Positions 26,701-34,887 of a stretch of DNA of 64,000 bases are shown one piece after another. This DNA is from JAVVTR01 sp036653535. GTDB taxonomy: Bacteria; Bacteroidota; Bacteroidia; Bacteroidales; P3. Positions within the stretch are counted from its first letter, which is position 1; each line of letters starts with the position of its first letter. A model generated the notes under the pieces. That model saw nothing but the letters and a program-made list of their open reading frames with translations. It made no database searches and was not told where the DNA came from. Position numbers and translations under genes: made by a program. Location of the stretch: assembly GCA_036653535.1 (NCBI GenBank), contig JAVVTR010000010.1, positions 1 through 64,000 of the forward strand. Direction: 5' to 3'.

Positions 26701-26991
26701 CAAGCGGACGTTCATTATACGGCTCTTTTCGCCAAAAAAACAGAAAACAATACAGAAGACGAAAAAGAAATATCTATTTATCCTAATCCATTCCATAGTG
26801 AACTAAACATAGTAGGAAATAATATCGACCGCATTTTAATCTTTAACGCATTGGGTCAACTTATAGGATCTAATAAAATTGAAAATACCATTACTACTGT
26901 TACCACTACTAACCTTGCCAATGGAATTTACCACTATCGAATTATACGCAAAAACGGCAAAATCGTAAACGGTAAACTTATCAAATACTAA
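20740..26991 (+). CDS. Giant T9SS surface protein with 21 divergent InlB B-type repeats
   Basis: This secreted protein has 2083 residues from the ATG at 20740; an in-frame ATG at 20668 would give an implausible double-hydrophobic start. The signal peptide ends near residue 40 (SQGQ). An N-terminal PCMD/jelly-roll-like domain (about 45-280) ends in DDILYIDDILFIYNP, then an Ig-like module starts FTITGTMSP (about 290-370). About 21 repeats of 70-85 residues follow (371-2000), each with the pattern G-x-V-x-G-x-G-x-Y, GYxFxxW, S-x-x and a closing TALF or AIF. This is the divergent InlB B-repeat/List-Bact-rpt type. A type A T9SS domain begins SIYPNPFHSELN near 2009. It is probably a fibrous adhesin or matrix protein. 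Repeat 17 has an acidic Asp/Asn insertion. A paralogue follows downstream. Confidence 0.85.
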   Translation: MISFLQFDNKLKFSPYTKACMLFLLLFFCTVSQGQLISKNGTPQAPNYDLETWENPEPWGWNSSSCFEAGNSPSKIHQNQSIWKSTLKRPGSKGSFSAQIKVTQSDWFHYKFPFGTTSKELMGSLTTGTLYYYDSKGNDKSCIYTHTGEVSKKWAFNARPDSIVFWAKSERNGDRNSDMSCYLHNDTKLEDRNPNGTAEGSVIGQANAKISYKGGQWQRISRPIQYTTAENPTYLLLSFTAGNNFRETNLDDILYIDDILFIYNPSLRINNNIITSIPRRKGSSYTLNVPFTITGTMSPFNHLPDNEVIVYLSDQNGNFENAQEMGRKTTDESGNINIAIPDNIPSGSNYKLKLVSTNYPLESNIINLDIFYQFQLSISQNNQKGKVNQTNETLREFTPCSAKVLEVFPGNHFVYWKENADSVSADWNFNIVLDRDRSFIGIFDTNYYRINVHTAAGGESFFLNNSDTTLYIVHQGSVKMKATPKFGYHFSQYKKGNTLFHSDASYQFSATQDLDIQAIFDTNSYPIRFSASPDPFGQTTQSGTAKHFTSISSLASPKPYCEFLYWKDSTTGNILGYEPSIKIDMVTGPIAYQAVFKEITHKVSTSTLFSERGNTYGDSIYSAFILTDSAIVKAKANYGYHFQNWSLTIDGIQQSSSINKNPYAFLVQDHIQHDYIFTARFDTNIYTVSVPMHEHGNIKGSGNYLHGKEIRLSAFPDSGYHFVAWKQGATIVSTDTVFSPIALSDLAFTALFEINSYPINISIQNQEFGQVTKPSALSGSYPHFTTLSLEGQAFAGSEFRYWIVNKDTISPNSSFVLNIDEPKDIIAVFTPLRKQIILKAEPSTYGKVFGEGILEHGSSATAIAESNVGYHFAYWLNNHQDTIKNNPLIIPSLQRDTTFTAYFEHNLYRLKLNASIGGKVYINQDTNLSEKDCFYQEEVDICAIVNSNMYRFTAWQDLHGKIVSKENHIRLLTTKDTALIALFELKEYKISTSVNSEKAGYTLGNGIYTHGSKNILYAHPSFGYTFVGWKEGNSWVSHDTAFEFIVTGERFLTAFFTEKEFDLTLMVAPKEAGSAVGSGRYKYNYNTRLEATPKKGYSFSGWQNNKGQIISLLHTYYPTITQSDTIIATFQPTNLQIEWAVKEEGSGYIVEKQKKYTFHCQATAEAIAKNGYHFSHWSNALKETISTENIFAFIPTQDSLFIAHFEPNSYDINALSANMEQGEVRGSGSYSFLQGASLEAISKPNYQFLYWKNKEGRIVSTSTLFKPIVEESTTYTAFFKAVPVNLHLQTWPQGCGTISINGNTVSTLYQGLYKDSVHIKVVVPSGMRFRYCTSALFLRPEETSIVSTNTEFTLPITEENILTAVFDSIDYSVKISVSPALSGNASGQGVYRYGQETPLEALAKEGYTFYAFRNDSSNKIVSFDPNYKLTVTKDLHLTALFLINQYDLQVSSLETEKGSVTGNGRFEYQEEVYINAFPKKGYLFDYWSNEKGDTIAQTAAFTFNLKEYTVLYAHFTPALFELKTAVSDPNGGYVEGAGIYPYQTTTYLKAFSKEGFHFSGWKEYKHFLLETDSVLKVDLDQNRSLEAVFERNIYTITAHKEVPVLTFYEEDNDNDDNNDNETNEDTDEPNKSKSAKAPILFSENIGIFGDGSYYYGEKVCLEVFDIPSSYLFVAWVNDKNDTLSKEEFYTFAIRESLNLRAIFKANSHEITLEAIPVQAGSVSGNGVYLHGQKAVLSSVPSSNQYIFEGWTMNGELLSTSSVYKHRVNSSNKITAQFRENTFDVEIRSNIEEGGVTTGSGNYLYQHSVNIRAIAKPGYEFLYWSQDTSILSKEPEYTFLVENSSILIANFKLSNYQIHLNATPKQAANLSGAGSYTYKDTVFLSTQSSDAYKFLYWICQNDTLSTETSFSFLPTKNMDIQACFISRYCNVNTEAYPLTGGSVKGNGNFSLGDSVCLTAIPSEDYFFDQWVNDKMETVGNNLQFKFIAQADVHYTALFAKKTENNTEDEKEISIYPNPFHSELNIVGNNIDRILIFNALGQLIGSNKIENTITTVTTTNLANGIYHYRIIRKNGKIVNGKLIKY
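21853..26745 (+). repeat. Array of 21 protein-level repeats (InlB B-type)
   Basis: The array was counted by the recurring end pattern (alternating hydrophobics, then AxF, then two or three polar residues) and the GYxFxxW core. The mean unit is about 78 codons. Copies are diverged at DNA level, so this is an old array rather than a recent tandem expansion. Units 5, 9, 12, 18 and 21 are the cleanest; units 4, 6, 8 and 13 carry insertions. Confidence 0.8.
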
Positions 26992-27027
26992 TATGAGAAC
27001 GTTGCAAAATCCAAACTAAGAAACTTT

Positions 27028-27080
27028 CTTTCCGTTTAAAACTAAGTTTACCAAAAGTAAATTATCTTTTAAACGGAAAG
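27028..27080 (+). terminator. Hairpin between the two giant repeat-protein genes
   Basis: Arms of 14 bases, 27028-27041 and 27067-27080, pair perfectly around a 25-base loop that holds its own TTTAC/GTAAA pairing. No clear T tract follows on the plus strand, so it may be a weak terminator or an RNA-stabilising structure. Confidence 0.5.
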
Positions 27081-27132
27081 AGTAGCAAAGTAGTTGGAAA
27101 TTTTGTGAAACATCTCCCTATCCATAGAAATT

Positions 27133-30100
27133 ATGTATTTCAAATCACTTTCCGTCTATATAGGCTTGATCCTATTGTATTTTTTCTCTACCCCAAGTTC
27201 TTTGGCTCAAAACCAAAACGGAACACAACAACTTATAAACCGAGGCTTCGAATATTTCGACAACGAAGGCGGTGATAATATTGAACCTCAGGGATGGAAT
27301 TCTTTCATGAGCGCAGTGGGTAGTATGGCAAATATGGGTAAGGGGAAACGCCTATCTAAAGAAAATGGAGCCCGTCCACAGGGTAAGGGACAATATGTTT
27401 TGAGAATATATTCTTCCGATATTATGGGCTTAATTGCAAACGGAAACGTTACTACTGGACGCATTAATATGGGAAGTATGACCCCCACTAACGCTGCCAA
27501 CCACAACTTTACCGACCGAGGTAGTGCTGGCTTTAATACCCCCTTTACATCCGTGCCTGATTCCTTAGTTCTTTGGGTTAAATTCAAACCAAAAAATTCA
27601 GGAGACCTCGCTCAAATACACGCCTTGGTACACAATAATACCGATGCAAAAGATCCGGGAACAAATATGAGCACGGTAGTAGCAGAAGCTCTTTGTCAAC
27701 CCTCCGCTACCGGTAATAATTGGAAACGCATTAGTGTTCCATTTATAAGAACCAATAATACCAATGATGCACAATATATTTTAGTTTCTTTTACCACCAA
27801 TAAAACTCCTGGGGGAGGGAATGGAGGGGATGAAGTGTTTTTTGATGATCTTTTGTTTGTATATAATCCTACTCTAGAGATTGGGAAATTAGCTAGCTCT
27901 AGTTTTACTATACTTAACGAGGGAAATACCCCCATAGAAATTTCTTTTACCATTACCGGTACCATGTCGCCAAATAATCTAAGCGAAGATAATGTAGTAA
28001 TAGCTGAATTATCGGACAAAAACGGTTCTTTTGCTTCCCCTATAGAATTAGGCAGACTTACTACCAATGAAAGTGGAACTATCAACGGACAAATTCCTAA
28101 GGGAACCCCCATGGGCAACCAATACCGCATACGCGTAAGATCTACTAATTATCCCCTCATTTCTAACGACAATGGAAAGAATATAGAACTTTTTACCGGC
28201 TATACTCTAAAAGCCACGTCCCACGACCACAGAGGTCTTGTTAATGGTAGCGGCCAATACAAAGCAGGCAGCAGGGTCACAATAGAGGCAATGGCCAAAC
28301 CCGGTAATCATTTTGTGAACTGGAAAGAGAATCTTATTCCCATAGAAAATGCAGATAAAACCTATAGTTTTATTCTAAATGAAAACCGAAATATAGAAGC
28401 TTTTTTTGATACCAATTCCTATCCATTAAGTCTAACTATACAAGGGAAAGGGAGCTTAAACACCATCAATAAAGTATATATTCACGGTAGTCGAATAGAA
28501 TTGCAGGCTACCCCCGATAATGGTTATAAATTTGAAGGATATTACGAAGATGGAAGTTTAGTTTCCACTTATAGCAACTATACAGTTATCATGGATAGAG
28601 AGCATAGTATTAAAGCCGTATTCAGTGCCGACCAATATACCATTAGTACTGCCTCTAATAATGTTAATTTAGGAACCGTCATAGGAGGAGGATCCTACGA
28701 TTTTCAAAGTCCAGTAACGTTAACAGCCACTCCAAAACCTTATTGCGTTTTTGTTGCTTGGCTTAATAGTTCGTCCGACACTATTAGCAAAAAAAATCCC
28801 TATCTTTTTCAAGCCACCCAAACTCAAAAATTTACCGGCGTTTTTTCTGAACAATTTTATCAAGTAAGTCTTTATAAAGAACCTGAAAATGGAGGAAACG
28901 TAAGCGGATCCGGACGTTTTAGTGCTACATCTACCAACACTATTATTAATTTAGAAGCTACTCCCAATGCCGGTTATCATTTTTTATATTGGACTAAAAC
29001 CGGAGATGCAAGTTCTGTAGTTTATTCCGAAAACCCCTATACCGCCCTATCTGGAAGAATTACTTCTAACTTGGCATACACTGCCCATTTTGAACGAAGT
29101 AAATTCACCATTCAATTAAGTTCCAATTCTTCCAAAGGTGGACAAGTAAATGGACAAGGTCCATATTTCTACCAAGACAATGCCACCATAACCGCCTCTG
29201 CTTATGAAGGCTACAAGTTTGTAGCTTGGGTAGACGCCACTTCGGGAGATACCCTTTCCAAAGAAGCTATATACAATATAAGTGTCACTCAAAATTGGAA
29301 TATCAAAGCTATTTTTGAACAAAAACAATATCCTCTAATACTTACCATAAACCAACCTACTTGGGGCACAGTTCGTGGAAATGGTCTTTATCCTCATTTG
29401 TCTGTAGTCCATTTGGAAGCCACTCCAAAGGAAGGCTATGAATTTCGTTTTTGGAGTCAGGGGAAAGACACCCTAAGTCAAAATAATCCCTTTAGTCTTA
29501 CTCTCCTATCTCCCCAAACTATACAAGCTAATTTTTCGGTATTACGCAAAAAAATAACGGCAAGCGCTCAACCTGCTATAGCTGGAATGGTTTATGGTAC
29601 TGGATTATACGAAAATGGAACCGGAATAGAACTGCTTGCTTCTCCCAACACAGGCTACAATTTTATTGGTTGGAAAAATGCCAAGGGCGACCTATTAGAA
29701 ACTTCTTCCACCATTCGTTTTAAGGCGAATAAAGACACTACTCTCTTCGCCTATTTTCAAGCCATTAAATACCCTATTACTTTAACCACTAATGGAGGAA
29801 ATGAAAATGGAGGCGTAAGTTTAGATGCAAAGACCTATGTTTCCTCTCTAAGCCAAGAATTTCCTTATAATCAAGAGGTGAAAATTTATGCCAAGTCCAA
29901 AACAGAGGGATATAAATTTACCAAATGGTGTATCAATACCTCTTTGGGCGACTCCACCCTTTCTACCAACGACAGTATGTGTTTTACGGTAAATGGGAAC
30001 ACTCGTTTAACTGCCTATTTTTCCAATACCACTAAATCTGTTACCGCTCAAGTAAGCCCTTTAAATGCGGGCAGCATACGCAATACAGGAAATCATGAAA

Positions 30101-32769
30101 GTAATCGTTGGGTAGAATTAATAGCAGAAGCAGCTCCTGGTTATAACTTTGTTCGTTGGGAAAATAAGGCAGGGGTTTTTATCCAAAACGAAAATAATTT
30201 AGGCGTTCTCGTAAGTAAAGATACTTCCTTTAAAGCCATTTTTGAAAAGACGAAAATAACGATACTCACTACCGTGCGCCCTCTTCAAGCAGGCAGTACC
30301 CAAGGAGATGGAACAAAGGAATATGGAAGTACGGCTAATTTAACAGCCACTGCTAATACTGGATATAAATTTATAGCATGGCTAAAAGAAAAGGATACTA
30401 ATATTTTGAGTACTAATTCTTCTTTTAGTTTTACTTTAACAGAAAACGCCAAATATATAGCCCTTTTCGACAGCATAACCTATAAAATACAAATCCGTTC
30501 GGAAGCTCCTGAATTAGGCAATTTTACCGGAGATGGAGATTATAAATATCTTCGTACAGCAAGTCTTAGCGCACTTCCAGCCAATGGAAGCCGTTTTGTA
30601 GGGTGGGTTCACGCCACAGACACCCTAAAAGAACCACAAATAACATGGATAGTAAAAAATAACGAGCAATTTAAATGCCTTTTTAGTCCGAACATTTATA
30701 CCTTTAAAGCCTTTAACCCTACACCCCAAGCAGGAAAAATAAGCATAATAGGAGAAAGCATCGCCAGTGATGAGGCACATTTTTATAATTATGGAACTAA
30801 AATTCAAATCATTGCAACGGCTCTAAACAATTATCATTTTATAGCATGGATCAATGCTAAGGGAGAAGAGATAAGCAAGAAAGATACCGTAGACTTGTCG
30901 ATAATCAGCGACAGTAGTATTTATGCTAAATTTGCCCCAGTCTCTTTTTCTGTACGAGCGGAAAGTTTTCAAACCGATAGAGGGTATGTAGAGATACCCA
31001 GTGGGAATAAAGTAGCGTACTTACAGAAAATAGCTGTAAGCGCTATTCCTAACTATGGATATAAATTTGAAAAATGGACCAATGCCGATACTTCTGTTCT
31101 CTTTTCTTCTTTCCCTAAAGTGGAATTTACGGTAAAACAAGACACCCATATTTTTGCCCATTTTCAACCTATTCTTTATACCCTTAACGCAAAACCCAAT
31201 GTGGATGGACTTGGTTTTATAAGCGGGCAAGGGAATTATCCCTATGGTACAACAGCCACCCTAAAGGCTGAACCCGCCTATGGATACGAATTTTCTTATT
31301 GGGAAATCAATAATATTAGAGTCTCTAATGAAAAAACTTATACATTCCCTTTAGAGTCTAATACCTTAGCTACTGCCGTATTTACTCCCAAAATGTACAA
31401 AGTAGAACTACAACATCAAGCAAAAGAATATGGTTATACCCAAGGCAATGGCATTTATGCCTACAACAGTTTGGTAACTATTGAAGCTATTGCCCACGAA
31501 AATTACTTCTTTAGAGAATGGCAAAATAAAACACATTGGGTTTGCGATAGTAATTCTTACACTTTCCGTATAACTCAAGATACCCTTTTTAACGCCATTT
31601 TTAAAGCGGATACTTTCGATATTTCTCTTTACCCAAGTCTTGGTGGCAGCGCAAAGGGAGAAGGCCGCTATGGCGCTTATTCCAAAGTAGAACTAAGTGC
31701 TAAGCCTCATATAGGTTATCTCTTCACCGCTTGGTCCGACAGCTTAGGCAATATTATATCCACCGAAAATCCTTATATTTTCAACGTTTCTAAATCCGGT
31801 GGCTATCAGCCAGTTTTTTCAAAAATAACCTATACCGTTACTGCCAAGAGTAAAGAAGGCGGGCTGGTTAACGGATCCGGCACTTACGTCTATCACCAAG
31901 ATATTGTTTTATTGGCACAATCCGATAGCATTTACCTCTTTAAACAATGGATTTTAAATGGAGAATCTACTGCTGACACCCTATTTACGGAAGAAGAATT
32001 ACATAATCCTCGTTTGCCTTATACGGTAAATAAGCCCTTGGATATTTTGGCGGAATTTTGGATAAAACCTTGTTCTATAGAGGCGGTAGCTTCTCCTTTA
32101 GTAGGAGGAAGTGTTAAAAATACCGGAACCTATAACTACGGCTCTCATACTAAATTGGAAGCTATAGCTGCTGAACATTACCTTTTTGAGGAATGGACTT
32201 TACATGGAGTTTCCTTATCTAAGAACCCAATTTTAGATATAGAGGTGACTAAAAATGAAATTTACGTGGCCATATTTAAAAAGCAGACCTATACGGTTTC
32301 CTTAGATTGTTATCCAAGCAAAGGAGCTACGATTAGTGGAAATGGGAACTATTTCTACGGAGATACCGTGAAAATAAATGTGTACCCTTTCCCAAATTAC
32401 ATCTTTACAGAATGGATAGATGAAAATTTTAATACTGTAAGTACTAATCCCACTCATACTTTTATAGTAAATAAAAACACTTTTCTTACGGCTTCCTTGG
32501 AAAAAGGTATAGGAAATGAAGAAATAAAAAATATTTATTCCGTAAATTGTTATCCCAACCCTACCAAAAATATCGTACAATTTTCCGGGAAAGAAAGCAT
32601 GTATATTCTTCGCTTATACGATTTAAGCGGGAAAGAGGTGCTTGTGCAAGACCTTAGAGGTGAATACCAAGCGGAAGTAGATATATCTTCTCTCCGAAGA
32701 GGCCTGTATATATATCAAATAGAGGGATTAAAAGGAAAAATTGCAAGAGGGAAATTAGGAAAGATATAA
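27133..32769 (+). CDS. Giant T9SS surface protein with 19 divergent InlB B-type repeats
   Basis: This 1878-residue paralogue of the preceding gene has the same layout. A signal peptide (about 1-25, SSLAQ) is followed by a PCMD-like domain (about 30-255) ending VFFDDLLFVYNP, an Ig-like module with FTITGTMSPNN (about 275-350), about 19 repeats of 70-88 residues (356-1794), and a type A T9SS sorting domain starting NCYPNPTKN near 1803 and ending RGKLGKI. The N-terminal 350 residues align domain by domain with the upstream protein, so the pair arose by duplication with later change in repeat number. It is probably a surface fibre or adhesin; binding target unknown. The two genes are 141 bases apart with a hairpin between, so separate or attenuated transcription is possible. 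Confidence 0.85.
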   Translation: MYFKSLSVYIGLILLYFFSTPSSLAQNQNGTQQLINRGFEYFDNEGGDNIEPQGWNSFMSAVGSMANMGKGKRLSKENGARPQGKGQYVLRIYSSDIMGLIANGNVTTGRINMGSMTPTNAANHNFTDRGSAGFNTPFTSVPDSLVLWVKFKPKNSGDLAQIHALVHNNTDAKDPGTNMSTVVAEALCQPSATGNNWKRISVPFIRTNNTNDAQYILVSFTTNKTPGGGNGGDEVFFDDLLFVYNPTLEIGKLASSSFTILNEGNTPIEISFTITGTMSPNNLSEDNVVIAELSDKNGSFASPIELGRLTTNESGTINGQIPKGTPMGNQYRIRVRSTNYPLISNDNGKNIELFTGYTLKATSHDHRGLVNGSGQYKAGSRVTIEAMAKPGNHFVNWKENLIPIENADKTYSFILNENRNIEAFFDTNSYPLSLTIQGKGSLNTINKVYIHGSRIELQATPDNGYKFEGYYEDGSLVSTYSNYTVIMDREHSIKAVFSADQYTISTASNNVNLGTVIGGGSYDFQSPVTLTATPKPYCVFVAWLNSSSDTISKKNPYLFQATQTQKFTGVFSEQFYQVSLYKEPENGGNVSGSGRFSATSTNTIINLEATPNAGYHFLYWTKTGDASSVVYSENPYTALSGRITSNLAYTAHFERSKFTIQLSSNSSKGGQVNGQGPYFYQDNATITASAYEGYKFVAWVDATSGDTLSKEAIYNISVTQNWNIKAIFEQKQYPLILTINQPTWGTVRGNGLYPHLSVVHLEATPKEGYEFRFWSQGKDTLSQNNPFSLTLLSPQTIQANFSVLRKKITASAQPAIAGMVYGTGLYENGTGIELLASPNTGYNFIGWKNAKGDLLETSSTIRFKANKDTTLFAYFQAIKYPITLTTNGGNENGGVSLDAKTYVSSLSQEFPYNQEVKIYAKSKTEGYKFTKWCINTSLGDSTLSTNDSMCFTVNGNTRLTAYFSNTTKSVTAQVSPLNAGSIRNTGNHESNRWVELIAEAAPGYNFVRWENKAGVFIQNENNLGVLVSKDTSFKAIFEKTKITILTTVRPLQAGSTQGDGTKEYGSTANLTATANTGYKFIAWLKEKDTNILSTNSSFSFTLTENAKYIALFDSITYKIQIRSEAPELGNFTGDGDYKYLRTASLSALPANGSRFVGWVHATDTLKEPQITWIVKNNEQFKCLFSPNIYTFKAFNPTPQAGKISIIGESIASDEAHFYNYGTKIQIIATALNNYHFIAWINAKGEEISKKDTVDLSIISDSSIYAKFAPVSFSVRAESFQTDRGYVEIPSGNKVAYLQKIAVSAIPNYGYKFEKWTNADTSVLFSSFPKVEFTVKQDTHIFAHFQPILYTLNAKPNVDGLGFISGQGNYPYGTTATLKAEPAYGYEFSYWEINNIRVSNEKTYTFPLESNTLATAVFTPKMYKVELQHQAKEYGYTQGNGIYAYNSLVTIEAIAHENYFFREWQNKTHWVCDSNSYTFRITQDTLFNAIFKADTFDISLYPSLGGSAKGEGRYGAYSKVELSAKPHIGYLFTAWSDSLGNIISTENPYIFNVSKSGGYQPVFSKITYTVTAKSKEGGLVNGSGTYVYHQDIVLLAQSDSIYLFKQWILNGESTADTLFTEEELHNPRLPYTVNKPLDILAEFWIKPCSIEAVASPLVGGSVKNTGTYNYGSHTKLEAIAAEHYLFEEWTLHGVSLSKNPILDIEVTKNEIYVAIFKKQTYTVSLDCYPSKGATISGNGNYFYGDTVKINVYPFPNYIFTEWIDENFNTVSTNPTHTFIVNKNTFLTASLEKGIGNEEIKNIYSVNCYPNPTKNIVQFSGKESMYILRLYDLSGKEVLVQDLRGEYQAEVDISSLRRGLYIYQIEGLKGKIARGKLGKI
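28201..32515 (+). repeat. Array of 19 protein-level repeats (InlB B-type)
   Basis: These are the same repeat family as in the upstream gene, with a mean unit of about 76 codons and the recurring GYxFxxW core and AxF endings. Units 8, 12 and 17 contain insertions of 8-15 residues. DNA copies are diverged, and no near-identical adjacent units are visible. Confidence 0.8.
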
Positions 32770-32869
32770 AAAGGATAGACTTGTTTTTTACCATCCTCGT
32801 TAAACATATTCTTTGAAGCAATGTCAAAAAATCTGAACACAAAAATGGGGGAAAGTAGGGAAAAGTAAA

Positions 32870-33010
32870 TTAATAGGTCGGATTATAAATATATAAATAG
32901 GATTCTATTAGAATAATAAGACGGATTTTAATAGGAGCGATTATAATTATAATAAGATTGTTTTAACCGAAACGAATTATAAATAGGAGCGAATTCTAAT
33001 TATAATAAGA
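32870..33010. repeat. AT-rich degenerate tandem repeat between convergent genes
   Basis: Four imperfect copies begin near 32870, 32894, 32927 and 32978. Each has (T/A)AATAGG followed by an AT-rich block resembling ATTATAATTATAATAAGA. The last two copies are the closest, sharing AATAGGAGCGA and TAATTATAATAAGA. The stretch is non-coding and fills most of the gap between the convergent giant gene and the minus-strand T9SS gene. Confidence 0.6.
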
Positions 33011-33042
33011 AAAATTATAATCGGAAAGAATTATTATTTATT

Positions 33043-33987
33043 TTAATTTACTTCTATCTTTTCTACAATTTCTTTCCCATCACGAAGAGAAAAGACTACA
33101 TAATAGCCCCCTTGACTTAGATTTTCTGCATTAAGCGTATGCTCGTAAAAAGGATTATCGTAATAATTTACTTGTATAAGATGTCCGCTTTCACTATAAA
33201 CACTAACGGTAACAATTTCCGATTCTAATTCCGTATCAAAATAAAAAATATCATTCTCCAATGAAGGGTAAATATTCAATGCTTTTTTTTTAAGATCCGG
33301 GGTATAAGGCCCTTGATACCTAAAAACCAATCGCATAGCATTTAAATATACATCCGGAATTAAAGAAAAGTCACAGGATGGTTCCACTCCAAAAATCACA
33401 TATAAATCTCCATCGCTATTGGTATGTCCAATAAAAGGCTTGGTATAATTCTGCACTGTATATTTTTTAAACTCTTTAGTCCCAGCTACCATAGAATCTA
33501 TCACTATTAAATCTAAACCATCCGAACCAATACTTCCTTTATTAAAATTACACTCTATATCGCTTAGTGTAGCAGGTACTTTGGCTAAAGTACCTCCTTT
33601 TACATATAAAGTTCCTATTCCGTGATACGGTTTATGTTGTAGATAAATACTAGTATTAAAAACAATTTGATAGATAGCATTCGGACGCAAATCACTTATT
33701 TTCCTATACGCATAAAGAAAAACTTGCCCATTGTAATTTTTTCCAGAAAAAAGCACCCCAAAAAGGGGTTGATCGGACGAAGGTAAACTAAAGGGTTTCC
33801 AAACCACAGAAGTTTCATATAATTCTTCCGAATTAGCTGGTATTCCAATAGAAGAACCTATCCATCCATCGTCTCCGTCTTGGAAAATAGTATTATAGCT
33901 TTGTCCTTGTAGAGGGGTTAAATCCACCACGCATAAAAAGAACAAAACCAAAGTAGCAAGCCCGTATTTTACCTTGTTTTTAAACAT
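33043..33987 (-). CDS. T9SS cargo protein of unknown function
   Basis: This 314-residue secreted protein has a signal peptide of about 1-29 (ending LQGQ). The middle (30-230) is a beta-rich domain I do not recognise firmly; phrases such as WKPFSLPSSDQPLFG and a final MRLVFRYQGPY suggest a jelly-roll of the PCMD type. The C-terminal 75 residues (LNIYPSLENDIFYF, then VSVYSESGHLIQVN and LSQGGYYVVF) form a T9SS type A-like sorting domain with SLE in place of the usual NPA. The start codon lies 8 bases inside the pyrF gene, so translation is probably coupled to it, an odd pairing of a surface protein with a pyrimidine gene. Confidence 0.7.
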   Translation of the reverse strand: MFKNKVKYGLATLVLFFLCVVDLTPLQGQSYNTIFQDGDDGWIGSSIGIPANSEELYETSVVWKPFSLPSSDQPLFGVLFSGKNYNGQVFLYAYRKISDLRPNAIYQIVFNTSIYLQHKPYHGIGTLYVKGGTLAKVPATLSDIECNFNKGSIGSDGLDLIVIDSMVAGTKEFKKYTVQNYTKPFIGHTNSDGDLYVIFGVEPSCDFSLIPDVYLNAMRLVFRYQGPYTPDLKKKALNIYPSLENDIFYFDTELESEIVTVSVYSESGHLIQVNYYDNPFYEHTLNAENLSQGGYYVVFSLRDGKEIVEKIEVN

Positions 33988-34822
33988 ATTGACTCATTTG
34001 CTTCTGCATACGAGCGGCCTCTTTCATAGAAGCATCCGCAAAATTTGCTTCAGAGGACGCATATAAAATACTGCGAGAGGCATTAATTAAAAGACCTACC
34101 TCTCCAGGAATAATTCCATTTTCACAAACCTCTTCCAAACTGCCACCCTGCGCCCCTACTCCAGGGACCAAAAGGAAATGGTGAGGAATAATTTGACGTA
34201 TAGAACGCAAACTCTCTGCCTTAGTGGCTCCCACTACATACATCATATTTTCTATATTTCCCCAAGTAGACGAAACTTGTAATACTCTTTCGAATAGTCG
34301 AAGAGCAGGAGCGTTTATAGCCATTTTTTCCTGCTTTCCTAAAAAAAATTGAAAATCTTTCGCTCCTAAATTAGAAGTTAAAGCCAATAAAACCACCCAC
34401 TTATTCGGAATATCTAAAAAAGGCTTTACCGAATCCTCGCCCATATATGGAGCTACCGTCATGGCATCGAAATTAAAATCTCCATCAGAACTCAAAAAAG
34501 CCTTGGCATAACGAGCGGAAGTATTTCCAATATCGCCCCGTTTTGCATCAGCAATCGTAAAAACATCCTTATTTTTAAGGTAATCTATGGTCTTTTTTAG
34601 CGATAACATGCCTTTTAATCCATACGCTTCATAAAAAGCCGTATTAGGTTTATAAGCTACAGCAAAAGGAAGGGTCGCATCTATAATTTGTCTATTAAAA
34701 TGAAAAATAGGATCGTCCGTTGCTTTCAAGCAAGAAGGAATCTTATCCATATCGGGATCCAAACCTACACAAAGAAAAGATTTTTTTGCCTTAATCCGGT
34801 CTATTAATTGGGCTCTATTCAT
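33980..34822 (-). CDS. pyrF: Orotidine 5'-phosphate decarboxylase
   Basis: This enzyme decarboxylates OMP to UMP, the last step of de novo pyrimidine synthesis. The 280-residue length and layout fit the longer type 2 enzymes of Bacteroidetes. It shows the N-terminal substrate strand FLCVGLDPDMDKIP (16-29), YKPNTAFYE (58-66), and the catalytic DAKRGDIG at 92-99 with Lys94 and Asp97. VPGVGAQGG near the C-terminus binds phosphate. It lies 65 bases after prfA on the minus strand and overlaps the next gene by 8 bases, suggesting a prfA-pyrF-cargo transcript. Confidence 0.93.
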   Translation of the reverse strand: MNRAQLIDRIKAKKSFLCVGLDPDMDKIPSCLKATDDPIFHFNRQIIDATLPFAVAYKPNTAFYEAYGLKGMLSLKKTIDYLKNKDVFTIADAKRGDIGNTSARYAKAFLSSDGDFNFDAMTVAPYMGEDSVKPFLDIPNKWVVLLALTSNLGAKDFQFFLGKQEKMAINAPALRLFERVLQVSSTWGNIENMMYVVGATKAESLRSIRQIIPHHFLLVPGVGAQGGSLEEVCENGIIPGEVGLLINASRSILYASSEANFADASMKEAARMQKQMSQYV

Positions 34823-34887
34823 ATTTTGTTTTGATAAAAAACGATTTTAATTCCGATCTTCTCCTTTAAAAGGCCAGTATCTTTTGT

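Noticed and set aside
27696..28130. 144-codon minus-strand ORF inside the second giant gene
   Set aside because: It is antisense to the conserved N-terminal module shared by both giants; there is no start context or family resemblance.
21853..32515. CRISPR array or recent tandem DNA duplication
   Set aside because: The repeats are visible only in protein; DNA copies are diverged, unit length is about 230 bases, and there are no spacers.
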